NCBI RefSeq assembly: GCF_028554725.1
Contig: NC_071670.1
Span: forward strand, 59,584,501-59,648,500
DNA: 64,000 nt
Direction of reading: 5' to 3'
From: Zeugodacus cucurbitae
Lineage: Eukaryota > Arthropoda > Insecta > Diptera > Tephritidae
In this document: positions 13,036-26,486 of the stretch, piece after piece
Layout: each line of letters begins with the position of its first letter
How positions within the stretch are numbered: the stretch's first letter is position 1
Notes under the pieces: generated by a model
What the model was told of the DNA's origin: nothing
Seen by the model: the letters and a program-made list of their open reading frames with translations, nothing else
Database searches by the model: none
Program-made: the position numbers and the translations under genes

Positions 13036-16000
13036 TATAAAGTCCAACATCAAACAAGTAATTTATAAGAGAGAATAAGTCACGATCACCAAGCTCTTAA
13101 AGGTCTATGTCATCTATTTGTCAACTGATATATCTTACCGAGTATAATAACATATTCGGAATAATAATAAATACTGAACAATATTTCTGATTTAGTATAT
13201 TCCAGGCATAAATAGTCTGACAAATGTTTCAGACCACAGAAGAAAAGGAAAGGATATGTATACGGAGGTTAAAGTGAAAATGAAGAATAACATTTTTCAA
13301 AATAATACCAGTTTCGTGATAAAAGAAATACCAAACTGATTGGAACAATTTACTTTTAAGAAAAGGAACACACTATATTTCTCTCCAATACAGTAACAAA
13401 AACCTGAACACATTTTTGTGTTCTTTTTCTTAACGAACTTTTTAATAAAATATAGATCTCTGGTCATTATTTGTCTAGTTTGATTTTAGTTGAATATTAT
13501 CAACTGTTATTTCTCCGGACGAGCTCTTTTTCTTGCTATTTTACTACAGTTTTGTTATTGAAGACACAATTTGAATGTGTAGTTAATGAATATTTATGTG
13601 AATCTTAGTTATCACATAAATTTGATCAAAGAGGTGGAGTCACTCTGAAAAATATGTATTCACAATACCACAACGGTCACATCTAAATTAGTTACACTAA
13701 CTACTTTTGGTTGAATTTAGTATGTAAATTTCGCAGTTCTGTTAAACTTTAGGAAACTCTTTGTTTCACAAATAGATTAAGATTCTCTTGAGAGTCTGAG
13801 AAATAACACTCTGTACACTTTTATAATACTTATAAGCACTTATAATCATACTTTATCTATAATCTTACTTCTAATAAATAAATTAAAATTTGGAACTAAC
13901 ACTTCATATTTGTAACACAGAATTCCCTTATATATTTACACAAAACCACTCTCACAGCAATATATGTATTTTAGAAAAATAACAATACACTCCACGAGAC
14001 TCTTCTTCATTTAATCACACTACACTTTCCGCGTTTAACTTGTAACTTCCGTTTTTGTTATTAGCGTTTAGAGTTTTTGGCGCTAACAGCTAACACCAAA
14101 ACGTTACCGCAAGCGAATGGCATTGAAAGCAAAGTGAAGTGAAGAGCAAAGCAAAGCAGCCAAATAACAAAAAACCTAACAAAAAACAGTAGCAAGATAG
14201 CTAATTGTATATTATGTGCATACATTAACTATTGTGTATTAAGTTTAGCATAAATAGTGTTAGTGTTAGAGCATAGCGCAGTGGATCTACGGAGCGCCAG
14301 CTAAGTTACGCATATGGCATATGCAAATGTGTGAAATGAAAACGAAAGCTATGACGACACACTAGTGAAAGATATTGCGAAAGAAAATGGATAAAAACGA
14401 AGAGTACAGAAAAATAAAAGCAAAAAGCGAATAGGAAGTGAGAAAGAGTGAAAAAGGAAAAGGTATATATACATAAATATTAGATATATAATTATATGTA
14501 GACTACATAAAGGTATGTTTGAACGAAAGCAGTGAAATTGTGAAGACGTTAAGGTTGCTAATTAGCATGCCATTTGCATATTTCTGCTTTTTTCGAACAT
14601 TTTATTAATTGTCTGCGCTATTATTTTATTAATTTACGTTCAAGTGGTTGGGTTTTTTTAACACGAATTTTAGCTTTACTTTTAATGTTACGCGTGAGTT
14701 GGCTATTGTGTGAGGCCACAAATGGTTTGTGCGAGGTAAGCTTTGTTCCGTGACGTTTAGTATATTATTTATAATATTACTTTGAAAATTATAATAATAT
14801 TTGATTTAGTATTATTTATAAGACCCCTTTAGCATACTATATAGTAAGCTAATACACTATGAATGCTGAAGTGGTATACCACAACTTAAACCAGTCTATC
14901 TTATAACTATATAATTAAGATCAGAAAAAATTTCATCAGCAATTAGTCGCTAACAGATCATCTTTCATCCACCAATAGTTGTTTATGAGGCATCGTTACG
15001 ATATTTTAATACCTCTTTAAACCGCTAGAGGGCGTATTCATTCTTTCTTTTTATGCTTTTGAGTTATGCCACACTTTCAGCCAAAAAGTTATTTTTTTAT
15101 AAGCATGTCCATCTGAACATTAGTTCAGCACTAATGAGGTAATAAAAATTCGGAAGATTAATTAGAGATCACTATTTTTGGTGTATTTTTTATTGAAGGT
15201 ACACTTCTTCGCTTGCATGGTCAAGAAGAAGAGAGAAATTGTATAAAGCAATGGTTTCTGGATTTTTTATTTGGTTGCTTAAAATTTAATGGTTATGATG
15301 TACACTGCGCGTCAGGAAAATGGTGTTAGGACATAGAATAGTCGATGATTGAAATGGAAATATAATAAATTTGAGAAATATATGTACATATGTATTTCAA
15401 CGGGATCTACGGGAAGCATCAAACTTATTAGAGAACACAGTAGTTCACAACAATAAAATTCCATTATACAATCCAACTAGACGAAAAAATATCAGATCAT
15501 CAATTATTTACTAGACTGATTTCAAAAATTTAATTATATTAGGCCACTAATAGATATGGATATATTGATTATATAATTATAGAACGATTTTCTGTTATTT
15601 TATTTGACCGATTTACTCCACAATACAAGTGGACAATTGCTTTCATATTCTTGAGCTGGTATTGTATGAATATTCTTCGGACCGATATCTGAAGACTGAG
15701 ATTCCGTATGAAATTTAACCGTAAAATATACCTGTTCATGATATGGAAAAAGACAGTCGGTTGACTAGTTAGGCTTGTGATTCATACGAATAGCAAAGTG
15801 GATTATAAGTAGTTGATTAAAGGGCTACAATCAGTTTTTAATATTATTATATCATGCGATAGTGCTTAAGTGTAAACCATGAAAAATTAGGCGATTTTCG
15901 TGAATTAAAAAAAGTACTTAATCGAATGTTTCGAAGTTTTTTGGACATAATAAGGTATATGTTCAGCTATATTTAAAGCTTTGAGTAAATTATATGAAAA

Positions 16001-16369
16001 TTCGAGTGCGTTTATCTATACTATTTCCCATCGACGCTGTGATCTTTCGTTTTCGAGGAGTGGTAGTCAAACAAAGTCTTCATAAGGGAGTTGCGGTAAA
16101 CTCTTTTGTATGAGCGATATGATGAGTTTACAAAAGTCAGAAAATTCAATTTGCATCAAGTTAACGAAGTTAAGTTAAATACTCTTCTATCTCATTTTCT
16201 ATTTTTTGTATGAGATAGTTCCAAGGTAGCACAACTAATCTTCGTAACAAGTCAAGATTTATATTATTTTTATAATTTTTGGAGTTAAATATTCTGACTT
16301 ATAAAATGTCAAACTCTTTGTATTTCTACACTTTAATTTAATTACATCTTTATTTTCATAAGGATCATA
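13036..16369. other. Non-coding DNA, nothing recognised
   Basis: AT-rich sequence without a credible open frame. A small hairpin GAACACA-TTTT-TGTGTTC lies near 13405-13422 and is followed by T-rich sequence, but there is no transcript context. A purine-rich block occurs at about 14340-14465. I see no transposon ends. Confidence 0.55.
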
Positions 16370-16830
16370 TTATTTTAATAAGAGGACAGAAACAGAACAA
16401 CAGAGAGGACAGAGGACTTTACCATTTTGGATAAAATTCGGTTCGTAGTATTTGCTTGGCATCCCAATAACATAGTTTGGAAATGGGAGAAATCGGTTCA
16501 TAACCACTCCTACTTTCCTTATACCACAATTTTGAAGTCCATCTCTTGCGTTCACTGGTGAGCCATCACACATCTTAAAATCTCCGAAACCGGACTATTT
16601 AAAGGCACCAAATACCGAACTCGAGGACCCTATTGTTTGTGACTAATTTTTTTTACCGAAAATATACTTAAATATCTCAGATATTGTAAAGAAAATTAGA
16701 TCTGTTTTTTCTACCAGTGTGCCTCTGTGTCAAAATTGAGCAAAATCGGATTAATACTTCCTGTAGTCCCCATATCTTATATACGGATTGCAAACTTACG
16801 GTGAACTTGTTACCGTATATATCGGTTCAA
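16370..16830 (-). repeat. Dispersed repeat family G, partial copy, inverted
   Basis: Read on the minus strand this contains the diagnostic words of family G: GTAGGAGTGGTTATGAACCG, CCGATTTCTCCCATTTCC, CTACGAACCGAATTTT, and upstream an ACTACAGGAAGTATTAATCC block like that of the copy at 27.8 kb. The copy is truncated; neither the ACAAGTAAGGAA-type left end nor the GCGAGAGTA-type right end is present. The 67-residue minus-strand frame inside it is a by-product of the repeat. Confidence 0.65.
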
Positions 16831-19800
16831 AAATATTGAAAAATAACGAAATTATGGGCGGCTAAAATGATTCCGGCGGAATGAGTGGCTGAAACACAAA
16901 AATTCAAAAAGGTTATTAAAGTTGAAGCATTACAATGACCTATCATGACCTATGATTATTTAAAAATATCAAAAATTACAAAGATGGCATAGTTCTGAAA
17001 AAAATGTAGGTTTTTAGGTAAAAATTGGTCGGTTTTTAAATAAGAAACTGACAATTTTCAACACATCAAAAAGATACGCGTTTAAAGTTTCGACCATAGC
17101 AGGTTATACCTGCGAGCGGTCGCCCTTTAGAACGCTGTCATTCAAAAACTATTCAAGACACGACCTATCACTGGATATTTTTAAAAGCATAAACTATCGA
17201 ATAAGCAAAAATCGTTTTTTTTTTTTAAATTTCACAAGCCTCTTAAGGATTTGTAATTTGCAATTTTTTGCCTTCTTGCAAAATAAAACTTTAGTAAGTT
17301 ATAGTTTATTTTAGGTTTTTAATCAATAAAATGTCGCTTGTAATAAGCAAATATTGGGTTTCTTTTTAATGATTTAGGAGATAGAAAGTTAAAATTTTTC
17401 AATGGAAAGTGAGATACTCCCCACTCGTCATCAATATATTTATACAATTATTTAACTTCATATTTAAAACTTTCGTATAAGAATCACCCATCCCATCATT
17501 GGAGCTTATAAACAGCTTTGATTTAGGATGAAAAAAAATATTTTAGTTTACATACATAATTGCCTTGATAAGTTCGAGATTACTTAATAAAAACCAACCT
17601 TAAATAAAACGAAATAACCTAACCTACTAGTAGTCATGTGTGTATGTATATAAATTTAAGTATAAAAAATGCCAAATATCCGCAATGACCAACTCGCATG
17701 GCCACATCAATGTCAAGTTGAAAATTAAAAAAAAAAGTTAATAAATAAACAACCGAAAAGCAACAGTTTACATAAACATACTCGTACATATCTACCTATA
17801 TTGTGTAAATATATCTACGTAAGCTAAGAAGCACAACTGGCAGCGACGGTGAGACAGCTGACTTTGGCTTTGAATTTACCGTGTATGCAAATAAATAAAC
17901 AAAATTTAAAAAAAAAAAAAACAAAAAAATTGGTATATTTATATATATACGTACATTTTAAATATATACATACATGTTTATTTATATGTAGTCGCGTGCC
18001 CGCTTGACAGCTGCTTGGCAAGTTGAAAATTTTCTTTTTGCTTACACTTTTGCGGTGTCGGCAAGTTTTGGTGACTTTGGTCGTTTCAAGAAGCGCATAC
18101 AACAACAACAACAGCAACAATGAATGGCAAAATTGTTGCAAAAGCCTATACATAGTGGATAATATACATAAATAAATTAAAAAAAATCAGCGTGTTAAAC
18201 TTTCTCAAGTCGAATTGCAAGCAAAACACCTCAAAAAACAAAATAAAAAACTAAAAAATAAAAAATATAATTTAAATAAAAACTCGACACAATTTGGCTT
18301 TGAACTTCACTTAGCTAAACGCCACACATATACAAGCATATTTATAAACATACATACAAATATACACACATTTTGTGTCAAATACTGCGCTTGGTTAAGT
18401 GGTTTGTTTGCCATTGACTCCATATGCCACCGGTGTGCCACTTGTGCCCACCCAAATAGCATAACATGCACATACATAGTTAATAGTTTGTAGCGGCATT
18501 TTGCTTAGTTGCAAGTATTTCAAGGTATGCACACACACACATACTTAAGGAAAAGTTGTTGCTTTGTGCAAACTTCAGCTGCACCACTTACCACACTTAA
18601 TGAATACAGATTTACACACATACATCCATACATATATAAAAATATATATTTGTAGGTATATAAGCCGCTGTGCTACAAACACTTTACTTGGCTGCGAACG
18701 TGAAAGTATAGAGACCTGTTTTATATTTCCTTTCCAACTCCAGCTGTTAATTCTCTTGCTTTTTTTTTGCTTGCAACATCCACCAGCGTTGCGTTGCGTA
18801 ATAAACGTGTTGCAAGCAAGCGAAAAATTGCGTAACACTTGCCGGTTTTCGCATTTCTTATTGTGGTACCGTTATATATGTGCTACACAGTGGTTGGCGC
18901 CATGCGGATGTGCGCAGGCGTAGACACTATGTCAAGTTGCTGGAGCGGAAGTGTATTTGGGTAACAGTGGTACGCTAAGTGAACGCTAAGAGGAAAGTTG
19001 CGGAAAATTTATGGATTTTATTTGAGTACAAATGAGAGTATGGAAAAATATATTGTATTATGCAATATTATTCGCGGAAAATGAACTGGATTAGATTAAG
19101 GTAAAGTAGTTCGAAGCAAATAAAATTGATTTTTATTTATGCAGTTTGATAATAAAATAATTTCTCCGAACTCGTTTGGTGTTTAGATTGCCAGAGTGAA
19201 TATTTTAATTAATTTTTTTTTTTAATTTCAAATAATTTTAAAAATATTTAAATCATTATAAAAAATATTAAAAAACCAAAATATGAAAAATTTAATTTAA
19301 TATATTCTTTTACATAAAACTATATGTACTATTCACTATGTATACACATATCCATATGAATGTATATATATACTTAAATTCACGCAAATAAAAAATAAAA
19401 TAAAAATAATTGCAAACTGTCAACTTAAAAAAAAATGCTTTTAATTTTTCCAAAATTAATCTAAAAATTATGCAGCACGCCCTCCAACAGTCACTCGCTA
19501 AAAAATCGGCAATCAATCAAAGCTCGAAACAGTCTAAACAAACTTTCATAAACACAAACACACTTGCATATATTGCCATATCAGCGCTGGCAGACATAAA
19601 TCAGTGTCATTGAAATGCATTTAATTTTTGAAAATTTGTGCGCATAAATAAATACACACGCTTACTAATCAACATATCTGCTTGTGTACATACATAATTT
19701 ATAAAACAGCGGAGAATTTGTTATCAGCGTAACAGACAACAAATTTGTCACGGACATATTTTACAACTAATTTCGGGCGACCACGCCCGCCCAGCAGACA

Positions 19801-21154
19801 CGCGGATATGCAAATTTGGGGAGATACAAATGTATGCAGGGCGATGTAAACAGATAATTAATGCGCTCAAAACAAAAAAGGAGGAAAAAAAATTAAATTA
19901 ATTTGGTTTGACGGTCTTTCATTGAGTTGACATTTTTGAGCTAATTAATTTTGTTTGAATTTTCATATGTTTAAAAATTTGAATTGTTTTTTATTTTTCA
20001 ATTATAGATGTTTAATATGCGCTTTAGTATTTTTGGTTAGGTTTATAGAAATATGAAGCGTGAAAACTGGAAGCAAATATTCTTATTTTAATCCCAATAA
20101 TTCATCTGAATATATAGAAATAATTGAAGTATTTGAGAACATAGATAGTTGTTGTTGGCCAGATAGTTAATTAGCATCCTGAAGAGGTGCGTTAGATAAG
20201 CATCTTCATTCTATGAATGAGTAGATTTATTGTAAGTTCTATGATTTGGTGAACAAAGAGTCTTCCTTATTATTGTAGGTACCCAATGTTCTACCACACA
20301 AGAGTTTTGATCTAAGAGTGCTGTTGAAGAGTAGTACAAATTCCATTGGAATGCCTTTTGGCGATGAAAATGGATCTAACCAAACGTAAACTAGCTATGA
20401 TAGAATTCAGTAGGTCACAAACATTATCAGCAGTTCTCTCATTCATTCTTGAATATCATTGTAAGTACACCTTGAAATATGCTCTACCTATAATACAATG
20501 AGTAAGTTGTACATATAATTTCTGTCCAAGCATAAGATAGATAAAATCCTAACCTTCTACCCTCTGAACTGGTATACATATACGAGTACATACTGCACTA
20601 TTTGCATGACAAGCACTGACAGATGTTTCCCAAAAACAAATCACTTTCGTGATCATAGTTTCTCTTAAGGTTGGTTTTTTTGGAATTGTTATAATAATAT
20701 TTCGGATAAAGCCAAGAAAATTGAGTGATTTCAATGGAATAAAAATTTTGTCGTTTTAACGTTTGAAGAGATCTTTAGACGGATCGGTATCACTTTATCT
20801 CAGATTTAAGGTGCCTAATGGTTGTAGTCGTAGCCGGTTTCTCAGCATAGCTCATTGACTTGACGTACTCTACCAGAAGTTGGATGAAAAAGTCCAATCA
20901 TAAAATAGATCTAATTGATCATAATATTTCTTTAAATGATTCGTTTACAAAAATGTTCGATTCAATGAAATAAAAAGTTGTGAATAATGACCCTGCAGCG
21001 CTCACCACTGAAGGAAACGTTGGCGTCGGTGTTTTTATAGTGATTTTCCAAGAAGATTTATAGTTGTCTTTACTATGACAGCCATCCCTCTAAAGACTTG
21101 TTTAGTCCTAAAAACCTTATGGAAGAATATGCATAAAATGTAGAGTTCCTATTT
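16831..21154. other. Non-coding DNA, nothing recognised
   Basis: No gene. TA-rich tracts occur near 17935-17975 and 18630-18660, A runs near 17909-17921 and a T run near 19209-19222. AACCTAACCTAC at about 17618-17629 resembles the tails of some fly non-LTR elements, but no element body precedes it. Open frames at 17824-18153 and 18215-18923 are short, lysine/asparagine- or tyrosine-rich and overlap on both strands; I do not regard them as genes. Confidence 0.55.
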
Positions 21155-21700
21155 TTACACCCTGAACAGGGTATACTAAGTTTGTCACGAAGTTTGTAGT
21201 GAAGGAAGCGTCGGAGACCCTATGAAGTATATATATAAATGATCAATATGTTGAACTGAGTCGATTTAGCCATGTCCGTCTGTCTGTCCGTCTGTCTGTA
21301 TATATACGAACTAGTCCTTCCTTCAGTTTTTAAGATATCGTTTTGAAATTTTGCAGATGTTATTTTCTCTTCAAGAATCTGCTCATTTGTCGGAACTGCC
21401 GATATCGGACCACTATATCATATAGCTGCCATACAAACTGAACGATCGGAATCAAGGGCTTGTAAGGGAAACTTCCGCATTTTACTACATATATTCACGA
21501 AATTTGGTTTGAGTTATTATTTATAGAAAAAATTTAATCTCCGAAAAAACCGAACGATCGGAATCAAGGGCTTGTATGGAAAACTTCCGCATTTGACATG
21601 GTATCTTCAAGAAATTTGACATGGATTACTGCCTAAGGTAATAATATAATCTCCGAAGAAATTGTTCAGATTGGTTAACTATATAACCTTAATGTTTCTA
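21155..21700 (+). repeat. Fly dispersed repeat with ACCCTGAACAGGGT head
   Basis: The unit opens near 21160 with ACACCCTGAACAGGGTATAC, an imperfect palindrome, followed by GTTTGTCACGAAGTTTGTAG, GGAGACCCTATGAAGTATAT, GTCGATTTAGCCATGTCCGT and an imperfect GTCTGTCCGTCTGTCTGT run. This order is familiar from fruit-fly genomes as a very abundant non-coding repeat. Its distal half holds a duplicated block of ~48 bp containing CGATCGGAATCAAGGGCTTG, at about 21437-21484 and 21549-21596, so the internal period is ~112 bp. No transposase frame is present. The superfamily is not determinable from this copy. Confidence 0.7.
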
Positions 21701-21880
21701 TCAAACAACCCGGCTAAAAAGAATTAGTAAAATGTTCTCTTTTTTTTTTGCAAATCGAGTTGAAACTGGAATGTAATTCTGCTGGTTTTGTCCACGTTGG
21801 AAATTTTGAATGTGTTTATTGATAAAATAGCATTGGGTTGATGAAACTTAGCAACTTCTTAGGAACAGAAAAAAATCTAT

Positions 21881-21980
21881 AACAGCTGATCGTAAATCGA
21901 GAGGCGGTTGTGCAAAAGCAAAAACTGATTACTCAATTATAATCTTAATGTACTAAATTTATTAGGCTGTGCGAAAAGGC
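21881..21980. mobile_element. MITE copy C, truncated and inverted
   Basis: Read backwards from 21980 this gives GCCTTTTCGCACAGCCTAAT, then blocks TTAGTACATTAAGATTATAA, GTAATCAGTTTTTGCTTTTG, and ends at the CAGCTGTT word. These match the first ~105 bases of copy B (42616-42937). The rest of the element is missing, leaving one inverted end. The terminal sequence is close to copy B, so the fragment belongs to the same family as copies A and B. Confidence 0.7.
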
Positions 21981-22066
21981 TTTTATAATTTCAAACTGAA
22001 TTCCCTAGTTGAAAATCTGCTAGTCATAGGAGGTTATCGCTACTATTTTATTAAGATTAGTATGAT

Positions 22067-22180
22067 TTTAGTAAATTATGTTGTATCTACACAATTGTTT
22101 CACTCTAAGGAGCGTATATATTTCTTTAGTATATTATGTTGTGTCCACACTACTGGGTGGACCCAAGGAGGGTATCTGTT
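22067..22180 (+). repeat. 57-bp imperfect tandem duplication
   Basis: Two adjacent units begin TTTAGTA at 22067 and 22124. Both read TTTAGTA(A/T)ATTATGTTGT, then a CACA- and AAGGAG-containing stretch and GTAT. Roughly three quarters of positions agree. The unit has no coding content. Confidence 0.6.
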
Positions 22181-23734
22181 ACTCTTTCTAAATATTTAAT
22201 GTTAACCTTGAGTTAACAGTTGACCTTATCTTCATTTTTAATCATTATCATTAACACTTTTCAAAACTCCAAAGCCCAACTACTCGCACAATTATAAATG
22301 TTTCTATGTATAAATGAGCAAAGTAAGCCCCACATGCGTGTTTGCAACAGATCCATGCGCTTTGGCATTTACACAATTCACCATTTACTTATTGCCTCTA
22401 AACACACACTAATAACGCCGCAGCGCCAACAGATTTCAATGCCAAACATTGTGTAAATATGTACTTATGTATGTTTATATATACAGTTGCTTGCGAAATT
22501 GCCAGTAAACAAGCAGTAGCCAGCAGCTTTTAGTGCAAATAGCTTAACAACCTTGAACTGCGTGTGGCACACTTTGTTGGACTGCGAAGCAATTTAGCTA
22601 GCCAACAGTGGCTGGTTCGGTAGCAGCAAAGGTGAATTTCACATGCGTTCCCCATATGTATGTACCATATGTCTACTATGTTTCTGTGTGCAAAGCAAGC
22701 AAAATCAGCATTGCAGCCGCGCCGTGCGTATGCATTTGGGCCACATCCATTTAACAGTTTATACACCCAGTTGAGCATTGAAGCGCTTGGCTTGGTCAAG
22801 TTTGTGGAGTGATTGCTGCATAGCGGTTGTAAATACGTACATATATACGCGTACATATGTATTTTCTAACAAGCACGCTATTGCTTTAGGCTTAATATGG
22901 CGCCAACAACAACAACAACAATGCATTACAACAATATCTCGTCTACAACAACAACAACAAAATTATTCCAACAAATGTGCATCCACAACAAGAATAACAA
23001 CTTTTCATTTACACCAACAACAACATTAGTATTCCAACAACAATTATGCTGGTCTAAAAGCACTTGGCAATGATGTTTGAGAACAATCGATGACATTTTG
23101 TTTGTTTGCCAGCGTTACTCATTTAATTAGAGTCACCTCGAAAACAAGCAAACACTTACACACATACATATATACACACATATGTTCATCGACTTTGCAA
23201 TGAGCATATAGCAGTCAAGTGAAAATGAGTACAAGCTCATTCATGCATATTTAAATATAATTACATGCATTTAGTTTCACATTTGCATTAGCTTGACTAC
23301 TGTAAACATTGGCAGCCCTGAACTGCTGGCGCTGCGTGATGTCAGTGAACCTCCATAGGGGGGTTGGAGTAAATATTTTATTGCGATAGCTGAAAAAATA
23401 TTTTATGAAGGCTGATGAAATTGTTTAAAAATGCTAATTGCAGATGAATGGTTTTCATTGTTTAAGATTTTTCTTACAAAAAATCAAAAAAATAATTTAA
23501 TTTTTTTTATTTTAAAAATCGAAGCTACCAGTTAAATTGACAATTCAATTGCGTAAAGTTTAATTTTTATTCGAGTAAATTCTGTAATAGCTAAAAATAT
23601 CGATTTTCTTTATGTCTGACAGCTCACCTGAGCCATTTACTAAATTTCAAAAACGTTCAATTCAAATATGTAGTAATCCGTTATCGTCCAATATGCCAAT
23701 TAATCGTCACAATTCGCTGATGTACATACTCGTA
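22181..23734. other. Non-coding DNA with CAA repeats
   Basis: No gene. CAA/ACAAC low-complexity sequence runs from about 22901 to 23042, interrupted by unique stretches; the 83-residue glutamine- and threonine-rich frame there is a translation of that repeat. A TG/CA- and ATATAC-rich stretch lies at about 23157-23183. Confidence 0.6.
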
Positions 23735-24678
23735 AAGGGTGATTTTTTAAGAGCTTGATAACTTTTTAAAAAAAAAAAACGCATAAAATTTGCAAAATCT
23801 CATCGGTTCTTTATTTGAAACGTTAGATTGGTTCATGACATTTACTTTTTGAAGATAATTTCATTTAAATGTTGACCGCGGCTGCGTCTTAGGTGGTCCA
23901 TTCGGAAAGTCCAATTTTGGGCAACTTTTTCGAGCATTTCGGCCGGAATAGCCCGAATTTCTTCGGAAATGTTGTCTTCCAAAGCTGGAATAGTTGCTGG
24001 CTTATTTCTGTAGACTTTAGACTTGACGTAGCCCCACAAAAAATAGTCTAAAGGCGTTAAATCGCATGATCTTGGTGGCCAACTTACGGGTCCATTTCTT
24101 GAGATGAATTGTTCTCCGAAGTTTTCCCTCAAAATGGCCATAGAATCGCGAGCTGTGTGGCATGTAGCGCCATCTTGTTGAAACCACATGTCAACCAAGT
24201 TCAGTTCTTCCATTTTTGGCAACAAAAAGTTTGTTAGCATCGAACGATAGCGATCGCCATTCACCGTAACGTTGCGTCCAACAGCATCTTTGAAAAAATA
24301 CGGTCCAATGATTCCACCAGCGTACAAACCACAACAATCAGTGCATTTTTCGGGATGCATGGGCAGTTCTTGAACGGCTTCTGGTTGCTCTTCACCCCAA
24401 ATGCGGCAATTTTGCTTATTTACGTAGCCATTCAACCAGAAATGAGCCTCATCGCTGAACAAAATTTGTCGATAAAAAAGCGGATTTCACATTTCGAACC
24501 GAACACTGATTTTGGTAATAAAATTCAATGATTTGCAAGCGTTGCTCGTTAGTAAGTCTATTCATGATGAAATGTCAAAGCATACTGAGCATCTTTCTCT
24601 TTGACACCATGTCTGAAATCCCACGTGATCTGTCAAATACTAATGCATGAAAATCCTAACCTCAAAAAAATCACCCGT
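23735..24678 (-). mobile_element. DD41D mariner element, internally deleted, both ends present
   Basis: The left end is AAGGGTGATTTTTTAAGAG and the right end read backwards is ACGGGTGATTTTTTTGAGG, with TA outside each (23733-23734 and 24679-24680), the hallmark of Tc1/mariner insertion. Total length is 944 bp. I expect about 1.3 kb for an intact relative with a ~345-residue transposase, and the interior is missing a block of the transposase gene. The ends are similar rather than identical, with the best match over the first 14 or so bases. This is the typical structure of a non-autonomous deletion derivative. Confidence 0.88.
23842..24565 (-). pseudogene. DD41D mariner transposase, internal deletion and frame change
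   Basis: Minus-strand remnant of a mariner-family transposase. The start at 24565 gives MNRLTNEQRLQIIEFYYQNQ, the amino-terminal helix-turn-helix region, up to about residue 26. The sequence then jumps near 24486 to NPLFYRQILFSDEAHFWLNG, which carries the first catalytic Asp, in another frame. Reading from the original start meets a stop at 24449-24451. From 24462 to 23842 the carboxyl part is open for 206 codons. The second catalytic Asp is in WFQQDGATCHTA and the third in SCDLTPLDYFLWG, with 41 residues between them, hence DD41D as in the rosa-type mariners. The protein ends RRSRGQHLNEIIFKK. The deletion removes about 110-120 residues of the DNA-binding and linker region by my memory of the family. 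All three catalytic Asp residues survive, but the protein could not recognise its own ends. Confidence 0.9.
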
Positions 24679-24680
24679 TA

Positions 24681-26450
24681 GTTACTTTTGTATGTATGTA
24701 CACTTTAGCGTTCATGTATAGCAGTTTGAAATCGGTTGGTAACTCATGTCCGAATTCACTGAAACAAAGCATTCCATGGAAGCATAATCAACGGCATTGT
24801 TCTGGTATTTCAGCTTAAACTGTTATCTGGCGAAAATCATGCTCAGTGATTCATACAAAGGCTTACATACAGACATACTGAAACTGAAATGCTGTGCTCA
24901 GAAAGTGTGTTTCATGAGAAAAGTCACGGTAAAGCAAAAATCGGAAATCTTGAAAATTTAATTTGTTTGAGCTTTTATAGTTATTTCTAAAATAGATACT
25001 TCTTAAAAATAAAACCACTTCATGGTCCATAAAAATGTGGAATCATATTTTTTTCCCCTGAAGAAGGCAATCTTGGACTCAGTAGCTCTCTTAACAAACA
25101 CAAATACCTCTTTTTGGGATTAGAATAAATGAAAATAATACTTGAGAGCCTCCTTTTTCAGATTATCTTTTATGAGGGGTGACATCTGGATCCTTTTCTT
25201 TTCGAGAAAACTTATTAAAATTTAATTTGACTCAAATTAGAGAGTATAGAAGATGGCAAAATTTTAAAAGTGGACCCAGCTGTGGTTTGGGATTGTTAGA
25301 TCTTTATAGAAACAGTCTCTTAACGAACCAGACTTATAATGATTGATATACAAACAAGGTTTTCTTGTCTTGAAGTTTTAAACGATAACAAGGGTTTGGA
25401 AAACTGAGAGAGTATTTTATCTTTAAAATATAAGAGGGAATTATCTAAAATCAAGCAAAGTTGATTTAAGTTTCAGGGCTGATTTTAGAGTCAGAGATCA
25501 CATCGATCCCACTAGGACAGTTGAAACGCCTGACTTGCTTTGAGTTCAGTCCCCTAGGTAATACTTCTCACTCACTTAATACTTGCCAATTCACACGGTT
25601 CATCGGAGGCATGGTATCATAGATGCTTTAATCTCAATCTAGCGAAAACTGTACTAAATTTTGGAAGAATTTTCTCCAAATATATTTCGGCTCCAGTATT
25701 TGAAATCAGAAAAATATACTCTAGAACCTCCATTGAAACACTCTGTATTCCTAACACCTCCAAACCCCTATATATCCAACATTTTGTTTGTAAGCGAGCA
25801 CGACTAATCCTCGTACGTCTGTATGTAGGTATAGGTAAGCTAGAACGTAGCAATTTGCAGTTATCCGGAAAGCCGGCAGCAAGACGAGTCGTATCGACTC
25901 AACTCAACGCTAAGCCGCTTAAAGCAAAGCGAATGCGCAAATAATGAAGCAAAGCGCAGAGCAAGTGAATTGGAGAGATAGAGTGAGTGGGTAAAAATGA
26001 GGGAGAGAGGAGGCGAGGAAAAGAATAGCCGGTGACGGTATAATGTTTGGCGTAAGCGCATTTTTATCCTGTAAATTTCACATGCAGCTAACAACGTTTA
26101 TACCAATTTATTTCATTTTTGCTTGCTTCTTTTCAGGCAGTTTCGGTCATTTGCACCTATTGTGAGGCTTCTTCTTCTACTGGTATATGGACTATGCTGG
26201 GGTTTTGGATTCTTTTTGCCGCTTTGTGTTGCCAGTTAATCGCCTTTAAAATCCAATGTACATTTTTAAGTCATTTAAGCGCAGGTTTTCGTATTTAGTT
26301 GCGCTGTTCTTTTCAGAATTTTTTTTAATTTTCTCTTTTGCTATTTTGGCAGACATTGCTTTACTTGTACACTTTTACTGTCTTTTTGTTTGTTTTTTGT
26401 TGTTATTTTTTTATTTCTTGTAGTAATTTTACTTTATTTTGTTTTTAATA

Positions 26451-26486
<36 letters not shown>

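Noticed and set aside
13405..13440. Hairpin followed by T-rich sequence as a terminator
   Set aside because: Rho-independent terminators are bacterial; this is fly-like DNA with no associated gene.
17618..17629. AACCTAACCTAC as a telomere-like or retrotransposon tail
   Set aside because: Too short, and no retrotransposon body precedes it. The similar stretch at 37144-37163 also has no readable coding remnant.
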